From positions 4,278,001-4,342,000 of the forward strand of contig NC_085850.1 in assembly GCF_020906515.1 (NCBI RefSeq): 64,000 nt of DNA. Reading direction: 5' to 3'. The notes below the pieces were generated by a model. The model saw nothing but the letters and a program-made list of their open reading frames with translations, was not told the DNA's origin and did not search any database. Both the position numbers and the translations under genes were made by a program. This stretch comes from Vanrija pseudolonga. Its lineage: Eukaryota > Basidiomycota > Tremellomycetes > Trichosporonales > Trichosporonaceae. Of this stretch, positions 1-9,979 are shown in pieces (positions within the stretch are counted from its first letter, which is position 1; each line of letters begins with the position of its first letter).

Positions 1-791
1 GTCCTGGACAGACATTGGCGGCATCCTCCCCGGTGCGACGCTCAACTCTGCGCTCGTCGCCAACTTGATCGTCTCGGTCGCCCTCCTCGTCGCTCAGATT
101 GCGGCGCTCCCCGCGGCAGCCGTCGTCCTCCTCTCCACCTTCTACCACCTCGCTGCGCTTGTCACAATCGGAACTGGCACGCTCGAGACGGAGAGCTGGG
201 ACATTGACCTGTTTGGCAAGCCCTGGGCGCCGACGAGTGTACTCGATTTCTGGGGTCGCCAGTGGCACCAGGTGTTGCGCGTGAGCTAGCGAGCTTATCG
301 AACCAAAGCTGACACTGCAGCACCAGTTTGTTTCCATCGCATGCCTCGTCCTCGGCCTCTTTGGCCCTATTCTCGCACCATTCCCCGATGTAAGCGATGA
401 CCTGGCCCCGACTGCCACGCTCTCGCTCGTCTTCACATCCTTTGTCGTCTCGGGCGCACTGCACGCCATCGCCAGCGTCACGTCGTACCCTCCGCCCGAG
501 CCATCAAAGCTGCTCCTCGCGCTCACGCTGAATGGTGCTGCCGCGGTGCTCGAGATCCACTTCAAGCGCGTGACGGGCAAGAAGATCGGCGGCCTGCTTG
601 GCCGGCTATGGGCTGCCGCCGTGCTCCTGTCCGCGGGCAAGCTCATGGCGGACGCGTATGTCGCGGTCGACTGGGCCAACCAGTATCTATGGGAGCTGGC
701 GTATCCTGTCGGTGGAGCTACCGACGTCGTCGCACGGACCGTGCTTGACGCCCTCGGCGCCGCCGCGGGAAGGTTTACGACTGTTGCGTGA
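1..791 (+). CDS. Wax synthase-like MBOAT acyltransferase, C-terminal part (5' end outside window)
   Basis: Only the C-terminal part is present, as two exons (to 280, then 321-791) around a 40-nt GT-AG intron with a CTGAC branch site. Exon 1 ends in the motif SVLDFWGRQWHQVLR, which fits the S-x-x-x-FW-x-x-RWH signature of the wax synthase branch of membrane-bound O-acyltransferases. Exon 2 has several hydrophobic segments and a GALHA motif, whose His would be the usual MBOAT catalytic His. Members esterify fatty alcohols or sterol-like acceptors with acyl-CoA in the ER membrane. The substrate cannot be read from this fragment. The family call is good; the precise activity is inference. Confidence 0.75.
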
Positions 792-949
792 GTCCACGCC
801 AGATAGTCACTGGGCACTGTGAATAGACATAGAGGTAGATGTGATTAATGCCGAGCGCGGGGTGGCGGGTGCGCTGGTCAGTGGTCAGTCCGCTTCGGAG
901 AGTCTGTCACGCGACAGCTGACAGCAATACACTACATCCTGGCCCGAAC

Positions 950-1640
950 TCAAACAGCCACCTCCTTGAGCTCCTCCGGCGTCTCAGCCTTGAGCGCCTT
1001 GAATCCGCCCTCGAGGACATAAGCCTTGGACGTGGTGATGCCCTGCGCGTCGAGGTAGTCCTGGTACCAGCCCGCCGTGCGCTCGCCGCGCGAGCCGGCC
1101 TTGCACGAGTTACAGTGGAAGATGACCTGGGGGATGCTGCGGGGGTTAGCGAGCTCCGAGTCTGCATGGCGAGGGGCGAGGGCGGGGTTCAACTCCGAGG
1201 GTTGCTTGCTCAGACGCTGTTGGCGCTGGAGCTACCGACTGACGCGTCCCCCGTTTGCGCCCTCGCGCCTCGCCTACACACACCCGCTCACTTTTGCAGA
1301 AGCGGCCCGACGACCGGCAGCGTCTGGTACAGCGTATGCGCGGGGAGGTTGATCGCGGCGTGGTGGATGAAGTTTGATCCGGGGTCCTGCGTGTGTGTGT
1401 CAGCGGGAGAGCGGCCACCACATTCCTCTGCCCCTCCTCTATCCAACCGCCTCCGCCTCTCGCACCAGCAAGACATGGCCACCAACTCACGTCAAAGTCG
1501 GCGCGGCGCGCATCGACGACGATAAACTCCGTCCCGGCCTTCTTCGTCTTCGCGAGCTCGCGCAGCTCGGTGACGGTGATCTGCGGCGGGGCGCTCTTGG
1601 GCTTGGGGAGCGCGGCGTGCCAGGGGGCCTTGGTCGTCAT
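950..1640 (-). CDS. Single-domain rhodanese/Cdc25-Acr2-type protein
   Basis: Three exons (1491-1640, 1292-1386, 950-1136) close in frame to a 143-residue protein. The start is the ATG at 1640 giving MTTKAPWHAALPKPK. The N-terminal half contains ITVTELRELA and FIVVDARRADFD, typical rhodanese entry strands. The active-site loop reads HCNSCKAGSRGER, with a catalytic Cys followed by a basic loop. This resembles small fungal rhodanese/arsenate-reductase-like proteins. Two cysteines lie in the loop and the spacing from Cys to Arg is longer than in a Cdc25 CX5R loop, so phosphatase versus sulfurtransferase activity cannot be decided. It is probably soluble and intracellular, since no signal peptide or TM segment is seen. 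Confidence 0.75.
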
Positions 1641-2099
1641 GGTTCGGGCTGTTGTGCGGGTGAGCAGTCGGAGCATGCAATGGAAGAGAAGAAGAAGAAG
1701 GAAGAGGAGGGGGTGGATGGAAGTAGGTGGTGGTCGCTGGGCCAATTTGATGATGACGATATGCTGGCCGCGGGAACATCAAAACGGAAAGATCCGGGCG
1801 TGGCGGCTTGTTTGTTGAGAGGAGAAGTTTGCGACCATGCGCGAGGCGGCCACTCCACGATGTCTGCTTGCTTCTGGGAGGACTGCCTACGATGATGTAT
1901 GGAGCTGCTGCATATGGATGGAGAAGGGATGCCGGACTCATGACCCCGCCGCATGTTGCCTCGCCACACTTTCCTCCAGTGCTTCGACGCTCGGGCACAA
2001 TACATAGCACAGGATACAAAACCAAACCAAGCGCAGCATCACGATTAACATGAACACAGGTAACTATCGCACCCTTCCTACCTACGGCATCCTGCTCCA

Positions 2100-3061
2100 A
2101 TGGCCCCCGTCAAGCCGGACAAGCCGCAGCGTACGCGCCGCCGCAGGCTGCTCGGCACTAACCCCAGTGGCTCTAGCAGCGTACGATCGGAAGCGGCGTA
2201 AGGGCGAGCTCGCCGTTCAATCCAGCCACCTCTCGCAGGTGAGTGAAACCGCCGGCGGCTTGGCGCCTGACTGGCGCCCAGTCCCAGGTCATCCAGCTGC
2301 ACGCCAACCGCCTAGCAAAGGAGATCATCACGCGGCACCTCTCGCCACCCCCCGTCGACGACGTGCCGCCGGTCGGCCGGCCCCTGCCCCTGCCGCCACT
2401 GCCCTTCGCGGTGGCGGCGGAGCGTGTCGCACCGGTGTCTGCTGCTGTGCCACTGGACGCGGCCGACGAGGAGCCGCCGCCGAGCTATGAGGAGACGAGC
2501 GCGAGCTACGACGTGCTTAAGGCCGGTACTTTTCAGGTGCTGGACGCGCAGCGCGACTTGAAGGCATCTGTCCTACGCGCTCTGGGAGAGCAGAAGGGGC
2601 CGGTCCCCCAGTCGTCCTCCACGGTCGGCACAGGCGGCCAGGGAGAGAGGCCGCTGCCTGTCGTGCCTCCGCCAACACATGGTGCCATCGCCGATCTTCC
2701 AAGCCGCGCGGCGCAAGGGGCTCGTGAGCCGGAAAAGCGGCGCAACGCGCTCGAGTCTTTCGCGACATCTACAAGCCCGCCGCCCGTGCCCGTGCCATAT
2801 AGCCGGCTCGTGCCGGAGAAGGAGAGGCAACGCGCCCTCGAGGCCTTCGCGATCCCGCCGCCAAAACGGCCTCTTACCACCGATCATCAGGGCGACGGCG
2901 ACGGCGACGGCGACGTCCGCATCCAGCACCTTGAGGCGTTGCTGGCATTATTCGCCCCCCAGCTGGGCGACGTGGCGGTCGTCGATACGGCCGCGCTGGC
3001 CTCGCTCGCCCGGAAGGCTGCGGGTGCCACTGAGGAAAAGGAGGGTCAGGGGGCTGGATGA
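2100..3061 (+). CDS. Hypothetical proline-rich protein with PPxY and C-terminal APQLGDVA motif
   Basis: The best model has three exons (2100-2130, 2168-2238, 2288-3061) with introns of 37 and 49 nt and clear CTAAC/CTGAC branch sites, giving 291 residues. After a basic start the protein is mostly low-complexity and Pro-rich. It carries EEPPPSYEE, a PPxY-type motif, near residues 95-103. It also has two imperfect internal repeats of the form PEKxRxxALExFAxxxxPPP. The C terminus reads RIQHLEALLALFAPQLGDVA, which recurs in the gene ending at 7071. No catalytic domain was recognised. An ATG at 2050 in the same final frame could be an alternative start without the first intron. Confidence 0.6.
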
Positions 3062-3280
3062 CCTCGGTCTGTATGTATGTACTGTATTTAAAAGACGCCT
3101 GTGCAATGGCAGGTGGCCCCCATTGTGATGGCGAGGTGAATCACCGTTGCATGTGACTAACAGATCTAGAGTTCACACCTCCTTATGTATCCATGCGGAA
3201 GAACGGCACACTCAGGTTGCGAAAAGTTGCGTTAGAACCAACGATGTTGGCCTTGGACTTGTGTGCCACAGCTTTCCAGC

Positions 3281-3328
3281 CTGCACGAGACGCTGCACGA
3301 GACGCTGCACGAGACGCTGCACGAGACG
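3281..3328. repeat. Tandem 12-bp repeat, four copies
   Basis: The unit CTGCACGAGACG is repeated four times without interruption. It lies in the spacer between the Pro-rich gene and paralog A. No ORF across it looks coding, so it is probably a small minisatellite. Confidence 0.85.
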
Positions 3329-3795
3329 ATCGTGCCAGAAGCAAAGAGGTGCAGGTGCCGTCAGAAGAACCAACCACCACGGCCACTCGGCGTGCTCGAG
3401 CATTGCCAACGACTCACCCCGTGTCGCTGGTGACGAGAAGTGTCGAGTTCGCACTGGGCCACGCCAAGATGCAGTTGCTGTGCCTGATGGTAGGAGGAGT
3501 GGTGCTGTAAATAGCAGTGTTGAGAGAGCGAGGTGTGCGCTGCCAGTGCCCGTGTTGGGTGCGAAGACAGCCTCTGAGATCGACGAGCCAGACTGTTGTT
3601 CGACGGGCTTAGCAGCACCTGGCTGCAAGGCTAGGTATATCATGCACTTTATCAGCGTTCAACGCCCACCCGGGACACTCAAGCTCCCCAACTTCCTCAA
3701 GATCCAGGTAATGTTGTTCCAGGCGTTTAAGCCTTCGCCGTTACGCTGAGCGGCGATCAACCCCACCAGGGCGAACAGGGCGGCTGACGGGCGGG

Positions 3796-3913
3796 CAGTC
3801 GAGCTCGGACACTGCGGTAACCTGTACCCATGCTCGCTCGAATGCTCATTCCTGTGTTTGTTTGCGCATGTACCCTCCCTCCCTCAGTGTCGCCTTGTTT
3901 GGGAGTATAAAAG
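3796..3913 (+). promoter_or_regulatory. Promoter of paralog A with family-shared elements and TATA box
   Basis: CAGTCGAGCTCGGAC lies at 3796-3810 and TCCTGTGTTTG starts at about 3849. TATAAAAG lies at 3906-3913, 68 bases before the ATG. The first element recurs letter for letter upstream of paralog D, and its core GAGCTCGGAC recurs upstream of B. The second recurs in D and E. The shared layout across dispersed copies suggests conserved promoter architecture; function is inferred. Confidence 0.6.
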
Positions 3914-3973
3914 CGTGCTGAGGGCGCCCAAAAGCCACTCTTCACTCCCTCCGCAATCCACAATCCACGTAGC

Positions 3974-5834
3974 ATGATATCTTGGCTACAAGCCGCCGCG
4001 TGGCTGGCGCTGGCTCCATGTGCCGTCTTGGCAACCTACACGCCCAACATCCCCTACGACTCCACACTCCACTGCGACAACCCCGGCGTTACCTATCACC
4101 CGTCCTGGACGCTCGTGTATCCGGCGACGCCGCCAAATACCTTGGAAAGCTACTTCCCTGGCACGACCGGCCAAGGGTTCGCAGCGTACCAGATCAACAC
4201 GACAGCAAGCGCGTTCATCGCGATCCCGGTCTACGGCTTCGGCTTCAAAGACCTCGACATGGCGCTCACACCGTTCGATGCAACCCAGAAGACGCTGAAC
4301 ATGACCCTTCAGCTCGATAGCAGCACTTGGACACTCACGGTGCCCGCAACGCCATTGGCCAATATCTCTTCTCACGACTGGCCCAAGATCGACCTGGGAC
4401 CATACTCTGGCAACAGCACGGCGTCGATGCGCTTCCTCAACATCACGGTTAGTAACATGATCGCGACATTCGTCAGCGTCCAAGCCGTCTACGCCGTGCA
4501 GTCAGACGTGTAAGTGTGTCCCCGCGCGCGGACGGATCGGAGACACAACTGACTGCGGGAAACAGTCGGGATGAAAGCGCAGTGATCCAGAGGACTGCAT
4601 GGCTCCAACGAGCTACGAAGGTCAATCCAGTATTCTCTTGGGTCGGCAATTGGAGCTATGTCCCAACCATTGGCCGTGAGTTCGAGTGGGAGTGGGGGGC
4701 GGGGGATGGCCTGACAGTGTCCCTCAGCCCCAACGCGGCTGGAGCCCCTCTCGTCAATGAGCGGGACTCCTGGAAGCCAGTGCAGCATCCAGTTACCCGC
4801 CAACACCACCATGGTGGTCGTCAACGGCACGAGGGGGTATCAGCAAGGGACTATAACGTTCGCCTTGTCGCCACTTCCTCCCGTGACGGACATTCCGTCA
4901 ACGATCCCAACTGACTGCCCGTGCAACTTGACTGCGGGGCTGTACCTCGCCCCTCTGGATCCTTCAGTGGTGTACAACCTGACCATGAGCGTCGGAGGAG
5001 GGGGCAACGCAGTCATCGCTGCCGTCATCGCAGTTTCGTCTCTCGGGTGAGTCCAGCCAACTGCTGAGGAGACCACCACTTGTCTGACAAGTCAAGCGAC
5101 CCCAACTGGGCATCCGACTTTGGTGTCAACCCCATGACGACGAGTGGCTCCAACCCGACCAACTCGACCAACCCGAACACTGTGCATGGGAGAGGCGGCA
5201 CCAGTGTTGGCGCCATCGCCGGGGGAGCGGTGAGTGCATCATGACCCCCGACGCGTGCTTGAACTCACCACGCAGGCGGGCGGAGCGGTGGGGCTGGCGC
5301 TCATCGCCGCGCTTGTTTTCTTCGTCCGGCGCAAGTGGAAGTGAGGTGTCACAGCCGGCAGTGGGAGGGAGACTAAACGTGCTCAGGCAATTGACTTGGA
5401 GGATCCAGGGCGGCGGCAGGTTGGATCTGTCGCATACGACAGTGGAGCCCTTCCGGGCTCCCTCCACGACGGCCACGGCCACGGGCACCACCCAGCCCGC
5501 GGAGACGGACAGCCTCCCCAAGGCGCGCGACAACGCGCCGTCCACGATGTCTGGGCCAAGCAGTAGTGTCCACCCCAAGTCGCTTGAAAGCCGCCCCATG
5601 TCAAGTGGCACGGCTTCCTCCTCCTCGGAGGGCACGTCGGCCCTCTTCTCGCTGAGCCCCCACGCGCAAGATGCCGGCTCGATGCACGCCCAGGCTCAGC
5701 TCCCGCCCCTGTACGACCCCGGTTGGCGTGGAGGGGGCGAGCCTGCGCTCGACGCAGCAGCCTCCACCGCAGCCTCCACACTGGGTGCCACGCTCTCAAC
5801 TCGTGCAAGCACTGTGGTCTCGGAGAAGCGATAA
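3974..5834 (+). CDS. Paralog A: single-pass membrane glycoprotein with PPxY cytoplasmic tail (intact)
   Basis: Six exons (3974-4509, 4566-4675, 4728-5046, 5097-5229, 5276-5340, 5387-5834) close exactly to 536 residues. A signal peptide (MISWLQAAAWLALAPCAVLA) leads into a beta-rich ectodomain with many N-x-S/T sequons. The first half contains Y-x-P-SWTLVYP and a conserved PVYGFGF strand. The second half, encoded by the 319-nt exon, has CSIQLPANTT, NGTRGYQQG and LDPSVVYNLT. A short Asn/Ser/Thr stalk precedes a TM helix (about residues 363-383) that stops at RRKWK. The roughly 150-residue tail carries VEPF and PPLYDPGWRGG (PPLY at about 494-497), a potential WW-domain/Rsp5 docking site. This is the only family member outside the 18-28 kb array. 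The function is unknown; a surface receptor or adhesin with ubiquitin-controlled turnover is inference. Confidence 0.8.
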
Positions 5835-6326
5835 CGCGGGTTGACTGTTGGTTTGCTGGATGTATCGTCCGGGGGTTCTGGTTGCTACATCGCATCTCGG
5901 TGTCGGCTGCGTGATATCAGCTGTAGAGATACGGGCTTTGCTTGGTCGTCGGCGGGAGATGCCATGTGTAAGTACATGGCAGCCACAAATGCCTCGCGTG
6001 ACGCTCGTGATACATAGCAACGACAGGCCGCACCCCACCACCCCCATGCATTCCATGAACGACGGGCTCGTATCCAGATCAGGCATCCGCTGCATGTCGT
6101 TGGCGGTGCCTCCCGACGACGCCCGCTGTGCATATCTGAGCCCCTCACGTCGGCATCGCATCCGAGTCTGGCAGCGTCGTTGTTATTTTTGGCCCACCGT
6201 TTGTTGTGACGAAGCGAGGTGGGCACCGAGAGGAGAGCAAGTTATAAATGACGCACCCTGCACTGCAATGCACGTTGCAAACCGACCACCACTTGACAAT
6301 CCTCTTTACACCTCAACGTAGTCCTG
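5835..6326. other. Intergenic spacer
   Basis: About 0.5 kb of spacer. I see no coding frame or RNA gene. The last bases are AT-richer and should hold the promoter of the next gene. Confidence 0.5.
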
Positions 6327-7071
6327 ATGGGTAAGTGTGGACGCAGAGCACGGCCTGACACCATACCAGACGATAAAGGCAGCACAAGTAGCGGCAGCAG
6401 CCCCGAGACGACGTCCCCCCAATCGTCATGGTGGCGCCGCTTCTCCACCTCGAGCCCGACATCCCCACCCCCCGTCCCGTTACACGCGCTGTCTCTCCCC
6501 ACTCCGCCATTGGCGAGCGACACGCACGACGCAAAGATCGCATACCTCGTCGGCCGGGGATACGCCGCGCGCGCAGCGGCGAAGCAGCTGGCCGCGCACG
6601 ACGGTGACCTCGCGCGCGCGGAGGGACGGCTCGCGCACAAGCTCCACTTGAAGGGCGTCCAGCCGACGCTCAGACGGCAAGGATGCCCCGTGTGCGATGA
6701 GCGCCGGAGGGGCAAGCAGAGCGGCGTGGGGATGAGCATTCGGGAGTGGAAGGCGGCCGAGGCTGAGGCCGAGGCGGAGGCTGCGTGAGTCGCGTGGGGT
6801 AGGGGGGAGGGCAGAGCTGACATGCAGAAGCGACTCCGACGGCGACGACGACCTCCCCGTCTATGCGGAGGACGACTACGCCCCCGCCTACGTGGTGCAC
6901 AAGGCCGACACCCTCTGCGCGCTGTCGTCTGCTCGCGAGCGGCCCGCGGACGAGCGGGACGACCGCATCGCGCGCCTTGAGGCCATGCTGGCTTTCTACG
7001 CGCCGCAGCTGGGCGACGTGGCGCGTGTCAGCACCGCCGCGCTCGTCGTGCCCCGTAACAAGGAGGCGTGA
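6327..7071 (+). CDS. UBA-like domain protein with APQLGDVA C-terminus; 4-nt first coding exon
   Basis: The first coding exon is only ATGG (6327-6330), followed by introns with strong GTAAGT and GTGAGT donors and exons 6370-6784 and 6828-7071. The lengths close to 220 residues. After a Ser/Pro-rich N terminus, residues 55-90 (DAKIAYLVGRGYAARAAAKQ and on) resemble a three-helix UBA-type fold, which commonly binds ubiquitin. A GCPVCDERRRG segment follows. The C terminus reads DDRIARLEAMLAFYAPQLGD and continues VA, matching the end of the gene at 2100-3061. The UBA assignment rests on pattern only. The shared C-terminal motif is directly visible. Confidence 0.65.
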
Positions 7072-7383
7072 CACCCCACCCACTCTGGGCACGGCGTTGG
7101 TTCTGTCGAATAGCATGTTGGTTGTTGGTTCACTGTGATGAATGTTGTTTGTTGTGCCGAGCCGCGGCAATTGCGTCGACGAATGGCAACAAGTCGCGCA
7201 TGACCACTGGCTGATAACGAGCAGACGCCGTCTTGGCAACTGGCACTACTGCATCATCATCATACTTCACTTCAACCCAGAATCTGACATGTCAGCGTCG
7301 TGCAACTCGGTCGCGCAGGACTCACCTCATCAACCCTCTTGAGACATCCTCCTCGTCGCTGGAGACTCGGCCGTGGCTCTCGA

Positions 7384-7791
7384 TTACGCCGCCGGGCCAG
7401 TACAGCCATGGAACACCGCCTCGACGTTGTTCCCATCCGCGTCCGTGACGAACGCGCCATAGTAGCCGGGGTGGTACTGGGGACGGGGCCCGGGCTTGCC
7501 ATTACACGTGGCGCCGGCAGCGAGCGCGGCAGCGTGGAACGCGTCGACCTGCTCGGTCGACGACGCCGAGAAGGCAACATGCGCGTCGTTGCTCCCCGCG
7601 GCGCGCTTCTTGCTGTCGCTGATCCAGAAGGCGGGCTTGCCGTCGCTGCCGAACCCGCCGACGCCGGCGCCGCCCGTGTGCTCGCGCGGGATCTCCATGA
7701 TCAGCTTGGAGCCGAGGGGCGCGAGCGCGGCCGTGTAGAACGCCTTGGCGGTGTCGTAGTTTGACACTTGGACGCCGATGTGGTCGAGCAT
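7384..7791 (-). CDS. VOC/glyoxalase-fold protein
   Basis: A single-exon gene of 135 residues starting MLDHIGVQVSNYDTAKAFY, the classic first beta-alpha unit of the vicinal oxygen chelate family (glyoxalase/bleomycin resistance/dioxygenase). Later segments AFWISDSK, HVAFSAS and YGAFVTDADGNNVEAVFH match the second half of the fold, with His5 and the late Glu (in NVEAVFH) as plausible metal ligands. Such small fungal VOC proteins are usually cytosolic and often of unknown substrate. An upstream in-frame extension lacks family similarity, so the ATG at 7791 was chosen. Confidence 0.85.
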   Translation of the reverse strand: MLDHIGVQVSNYDTAKAFYTAALAPLGSKLIMEIPREHTGGAGVGGFGSDGKPAFWISDSKKRAAGSNDAHVAFSASSTEQVDAFHAAALAAGATCNGKPGPRPQYHPGYYGAFVTDADGNNVEAVFHGCTGPAA

Positions 7792-8783
7792 TGTGTGGAT
7801 GGGGTTGGGGGGTTGGGCGAGTCGAGCGGGTAGGGGTAAGGAGGTGGTGTTGTGCAACGTTGCAACGCGCTCCAAGTCGTCCTTTATACCGCTGGCACTT
7901 TGGGACGCCTCGGTCCCGAAGTTGGTTGACGCGAAGCGAGAAGTGACGTCAACCACTGTCAACTGAGATCTATTCGCCTCCACCCACCCACCCCCACCCA
8001 CCCACTTTCCTCATCCTTCCGACGCGCCGGGCTCGTCACGCTCACCGTCGGCGATGACAAACAATAGCACGGTGCGGCCGGGCTCAATCACGTTGGGAGC
8101 CGAAAGGGGCGTGCGAGCGAGCAAGCGGACAGCGCCCACTCAACCTCGCGGCGGCCTCGGCGCCGAGTGGGGGAGGGCAAGGCCCCCACCCCAGCCCGGT
8201 ACGCCGGCAGCCGCTTACGGCTTGCGCTGGGTAAGACAGGCCTGACATCTTATTGACAAACGACAGTGTGGTGTCTGCTCACCGTCGTCTGCACGTTCAC
8301 TACGAGGACGGCATGCCGAGGAAGCAGTGGCAGTGGCTCGGAGCCAGCGCCAAGTCCGAGCCGAGGCAAGGCGATCTTCTTTCCATTCCCTCTGCAAGTC
8401 TGTGCCAACAGAGCCTGATGGCAGTGCTAGCCAAGCTCACTCACTCATCCACTCACGCTCCCCTCGAGCCACGCTCACTCACTCACTCACTCACTCATTC
8501 ACTCACTCGACTACAGAAGGCAGACTTCGCTTCCTCGCAGCACCCTACATCCCACAAACACCACACAGTCGTCTGGCCACAGCCCAGCCAACCCAAACTC
8601 GCTCGCACCGCACAGCAACCTGTGAACGTCACCAACGGTCCCATGGTCGTGATTGCTTCCCACTTCTCAAGTGCACGAGCCAAGCCGCGGGGTTCTCACC
8701 TCTCGGCGGCGGCGCTCGTGGCCCAGGCATAAAGGCTCCTGCCGGACTCGCGAGACGATCAACCCACCCACCCGCGCAACACC
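7792..8783. other. Intergenic spacer
   Basis: About 1 kb between divergently oriented genes. It contains a CACT/TCAC microsatellite near 8472-8508 and no convincing coding frame. Confidence 0.5.
8472..8508. repeat. ACTC microsatellite
   Basis: Roughly nine tandem copies of ACTC with one imperfect unit. It is non-coding. Confidence 0.8.
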
Positions 8784-9160
8784 ATGCCCAAGCTCGCCGT
8801 CCTCCTCGCCGCCCTCGTGCTCGCCCTCGTCATGGTGACCCTCACGGCCGCCGCGCCAATCGCCCACACCGACTGGCGCGACCTCGCCCTGCGCGCCCTC
8901 GCGCCACCTGCCAAAGTCGAGGTGTGCCCCCGGCCGGTGGTCAAGAGCTTGCGCGGGCGGCGCGTCGTGATCGCCGAGATGCCGGTGCGGCCTGGGGGGT
9001 GAGTGCGCGCGGCTGGGGCGGGCTGATGCGAGGCGCGCGTAGAGATGTCTTCTGACATGGACCAAGCGTTGCTCGTACCTGCGCTCCTGCGCCGATTGCC
9101 TCGCCCAAGACCACGGTTGCTGTTCGTCGTCGTGCCCTCCAGATGGCGCCAGGCTCCTAA
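8784..9160 (+). CDS. Small secreted hypothetical protein
   Basis: Two exons (8784-8998 and 9067-9160) close to 102 residues, with a CTGAC branch site just before the acceptor. The first 20-odd residues (MPKLAVLLAALVLALVMVTL and on) form a strong signal peptide. The mature part is short, has only two cysteines and contains basic clusters (SLRGRR, VRRRAL). No domain or GPI signal was recognised and the C terminus is hydrophilic, so secretion is likely. The function is unknown. It could be a secreted peptide or a weakly conserved ORF. Confidence 0.5.
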
Positions 9161-9494
9161 ACCCCCCTCCCCCTCCCTCCCCCTCCACCTAGCGCTGGCC
9201 AACAGACAATGACAATGTATGCGAGTGGACGCTGTATTTTCTATGCATCAGACACCCAAAAAGAATCTTTGCTGTCTATTCCTCATTCCAAGGTATGATT
9301 TGAAACTGCTTCAACCTAACCAACGCCAGCGCGAAGCTATTGGTGTGACCACGGTTCTGCTAAATACCCTTTTAACCCCTTTGTCTATGCGCAGGGCCAG
9401 TAGTATTAGACATCCCCGACTAGTGACTCCAATTAGTCGGCCATTAACGCCGACGCAATGCCGACATTAACAGCGTGACTAATCTTGAATTTAC

Positions 9495-9640
9495 CCGGTA
9501 ATAGGGGTCCTTTAAGGGACCTATCGACCGTCACAAGGTCTCCTATTACCGGTTGGTTTCGTAATGCACTAGCGGCCTAGATATTCACAGTGTAATAGGT
9601 GTCTTGGAATAGTCACAATGGAGATAGACTCCAAGACACC
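9495..9640. repeat. Two 11-bp inverted repeats in AT-rich element
   Basis: CCGGTAATAGG at 9495-9505 pairs with CCTATTACCGG at 9542-9552. GGTGTCTTGGA at 9598-9608 pairs with TCCAAGACACC at 9630-9640. Both are perfect. Their closeness and the AT-rich setting suggest one structured mobile or repeat element. Confidence 0.6.
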
Positions 9641-9657
9641 CTCTCGCCTCACCCTTT

Positions 9658-9732
9658 TGTCTCACGGGGAATCGAACCCCGACATCGATTAATTGCGTAT
9701 GTTGCATTTCTTAACCGTTGTGCGATGAGAAA
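9658..9732 (-). other. tRNA-like module (degenerate tRNA or SINE head)
   Basis: On the minus strand this 75-nt stretch has a perfect 5-bp T-stem (CGGGG/CCCCG) with a TTCGATT loop, and an exact pol III B-box (GGTTCGATTCC). The acceptor stem pairs at 6 of 7 positions and there is a D-arm-like GCACAACGGTTAAG. The anticodon arm does not form a proper stem, so a functional tRNA is unlikely. A tRNA-derived SINE head or a decayed tRNA gene fits best. Confidence 0.5.
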
Positions 9733-9979
9733 CATCACATTTCTGCAAAAAGACCTTCTGTATCACTCGTCAGTCGCCGACAAGCATCTGGCGTTTGGTC
9801 GTCCACCACGCCGCCTCAAACGCCTCCTCACATGCCTCGTCAATGACGCGGTTCAAACTGACCGCGCCTCCACTTCAGGTGTCCCCAACCAGTTGGGCCC
9901 AATCTCACAAAGTACTCATCGCGTCTCTCTCTCTCACTCCCTCTCTTACTCTTACTCTAACAATGACGACAAGCCCACC

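Larger units (their letters stand above)
3062..3973. other. Intergenic spacer
   Basis: About 0.9 kb without a supportable gene. It holds a 12-bp tandem repeat at 3281-3328. Its last 180 bases are the promoter of paralog A. Confidence 0.6.
9161..9979. other. AT-rich intergenic region with repeat-like element
   Basis: From about 9300 to 9760 base composition drops sharply relative to the flanks. The stretch holds two perfect 11-bp inverted repeats and a tRNA-like module, reported separately. No coding frame is convincing. Confidence 0.55.
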
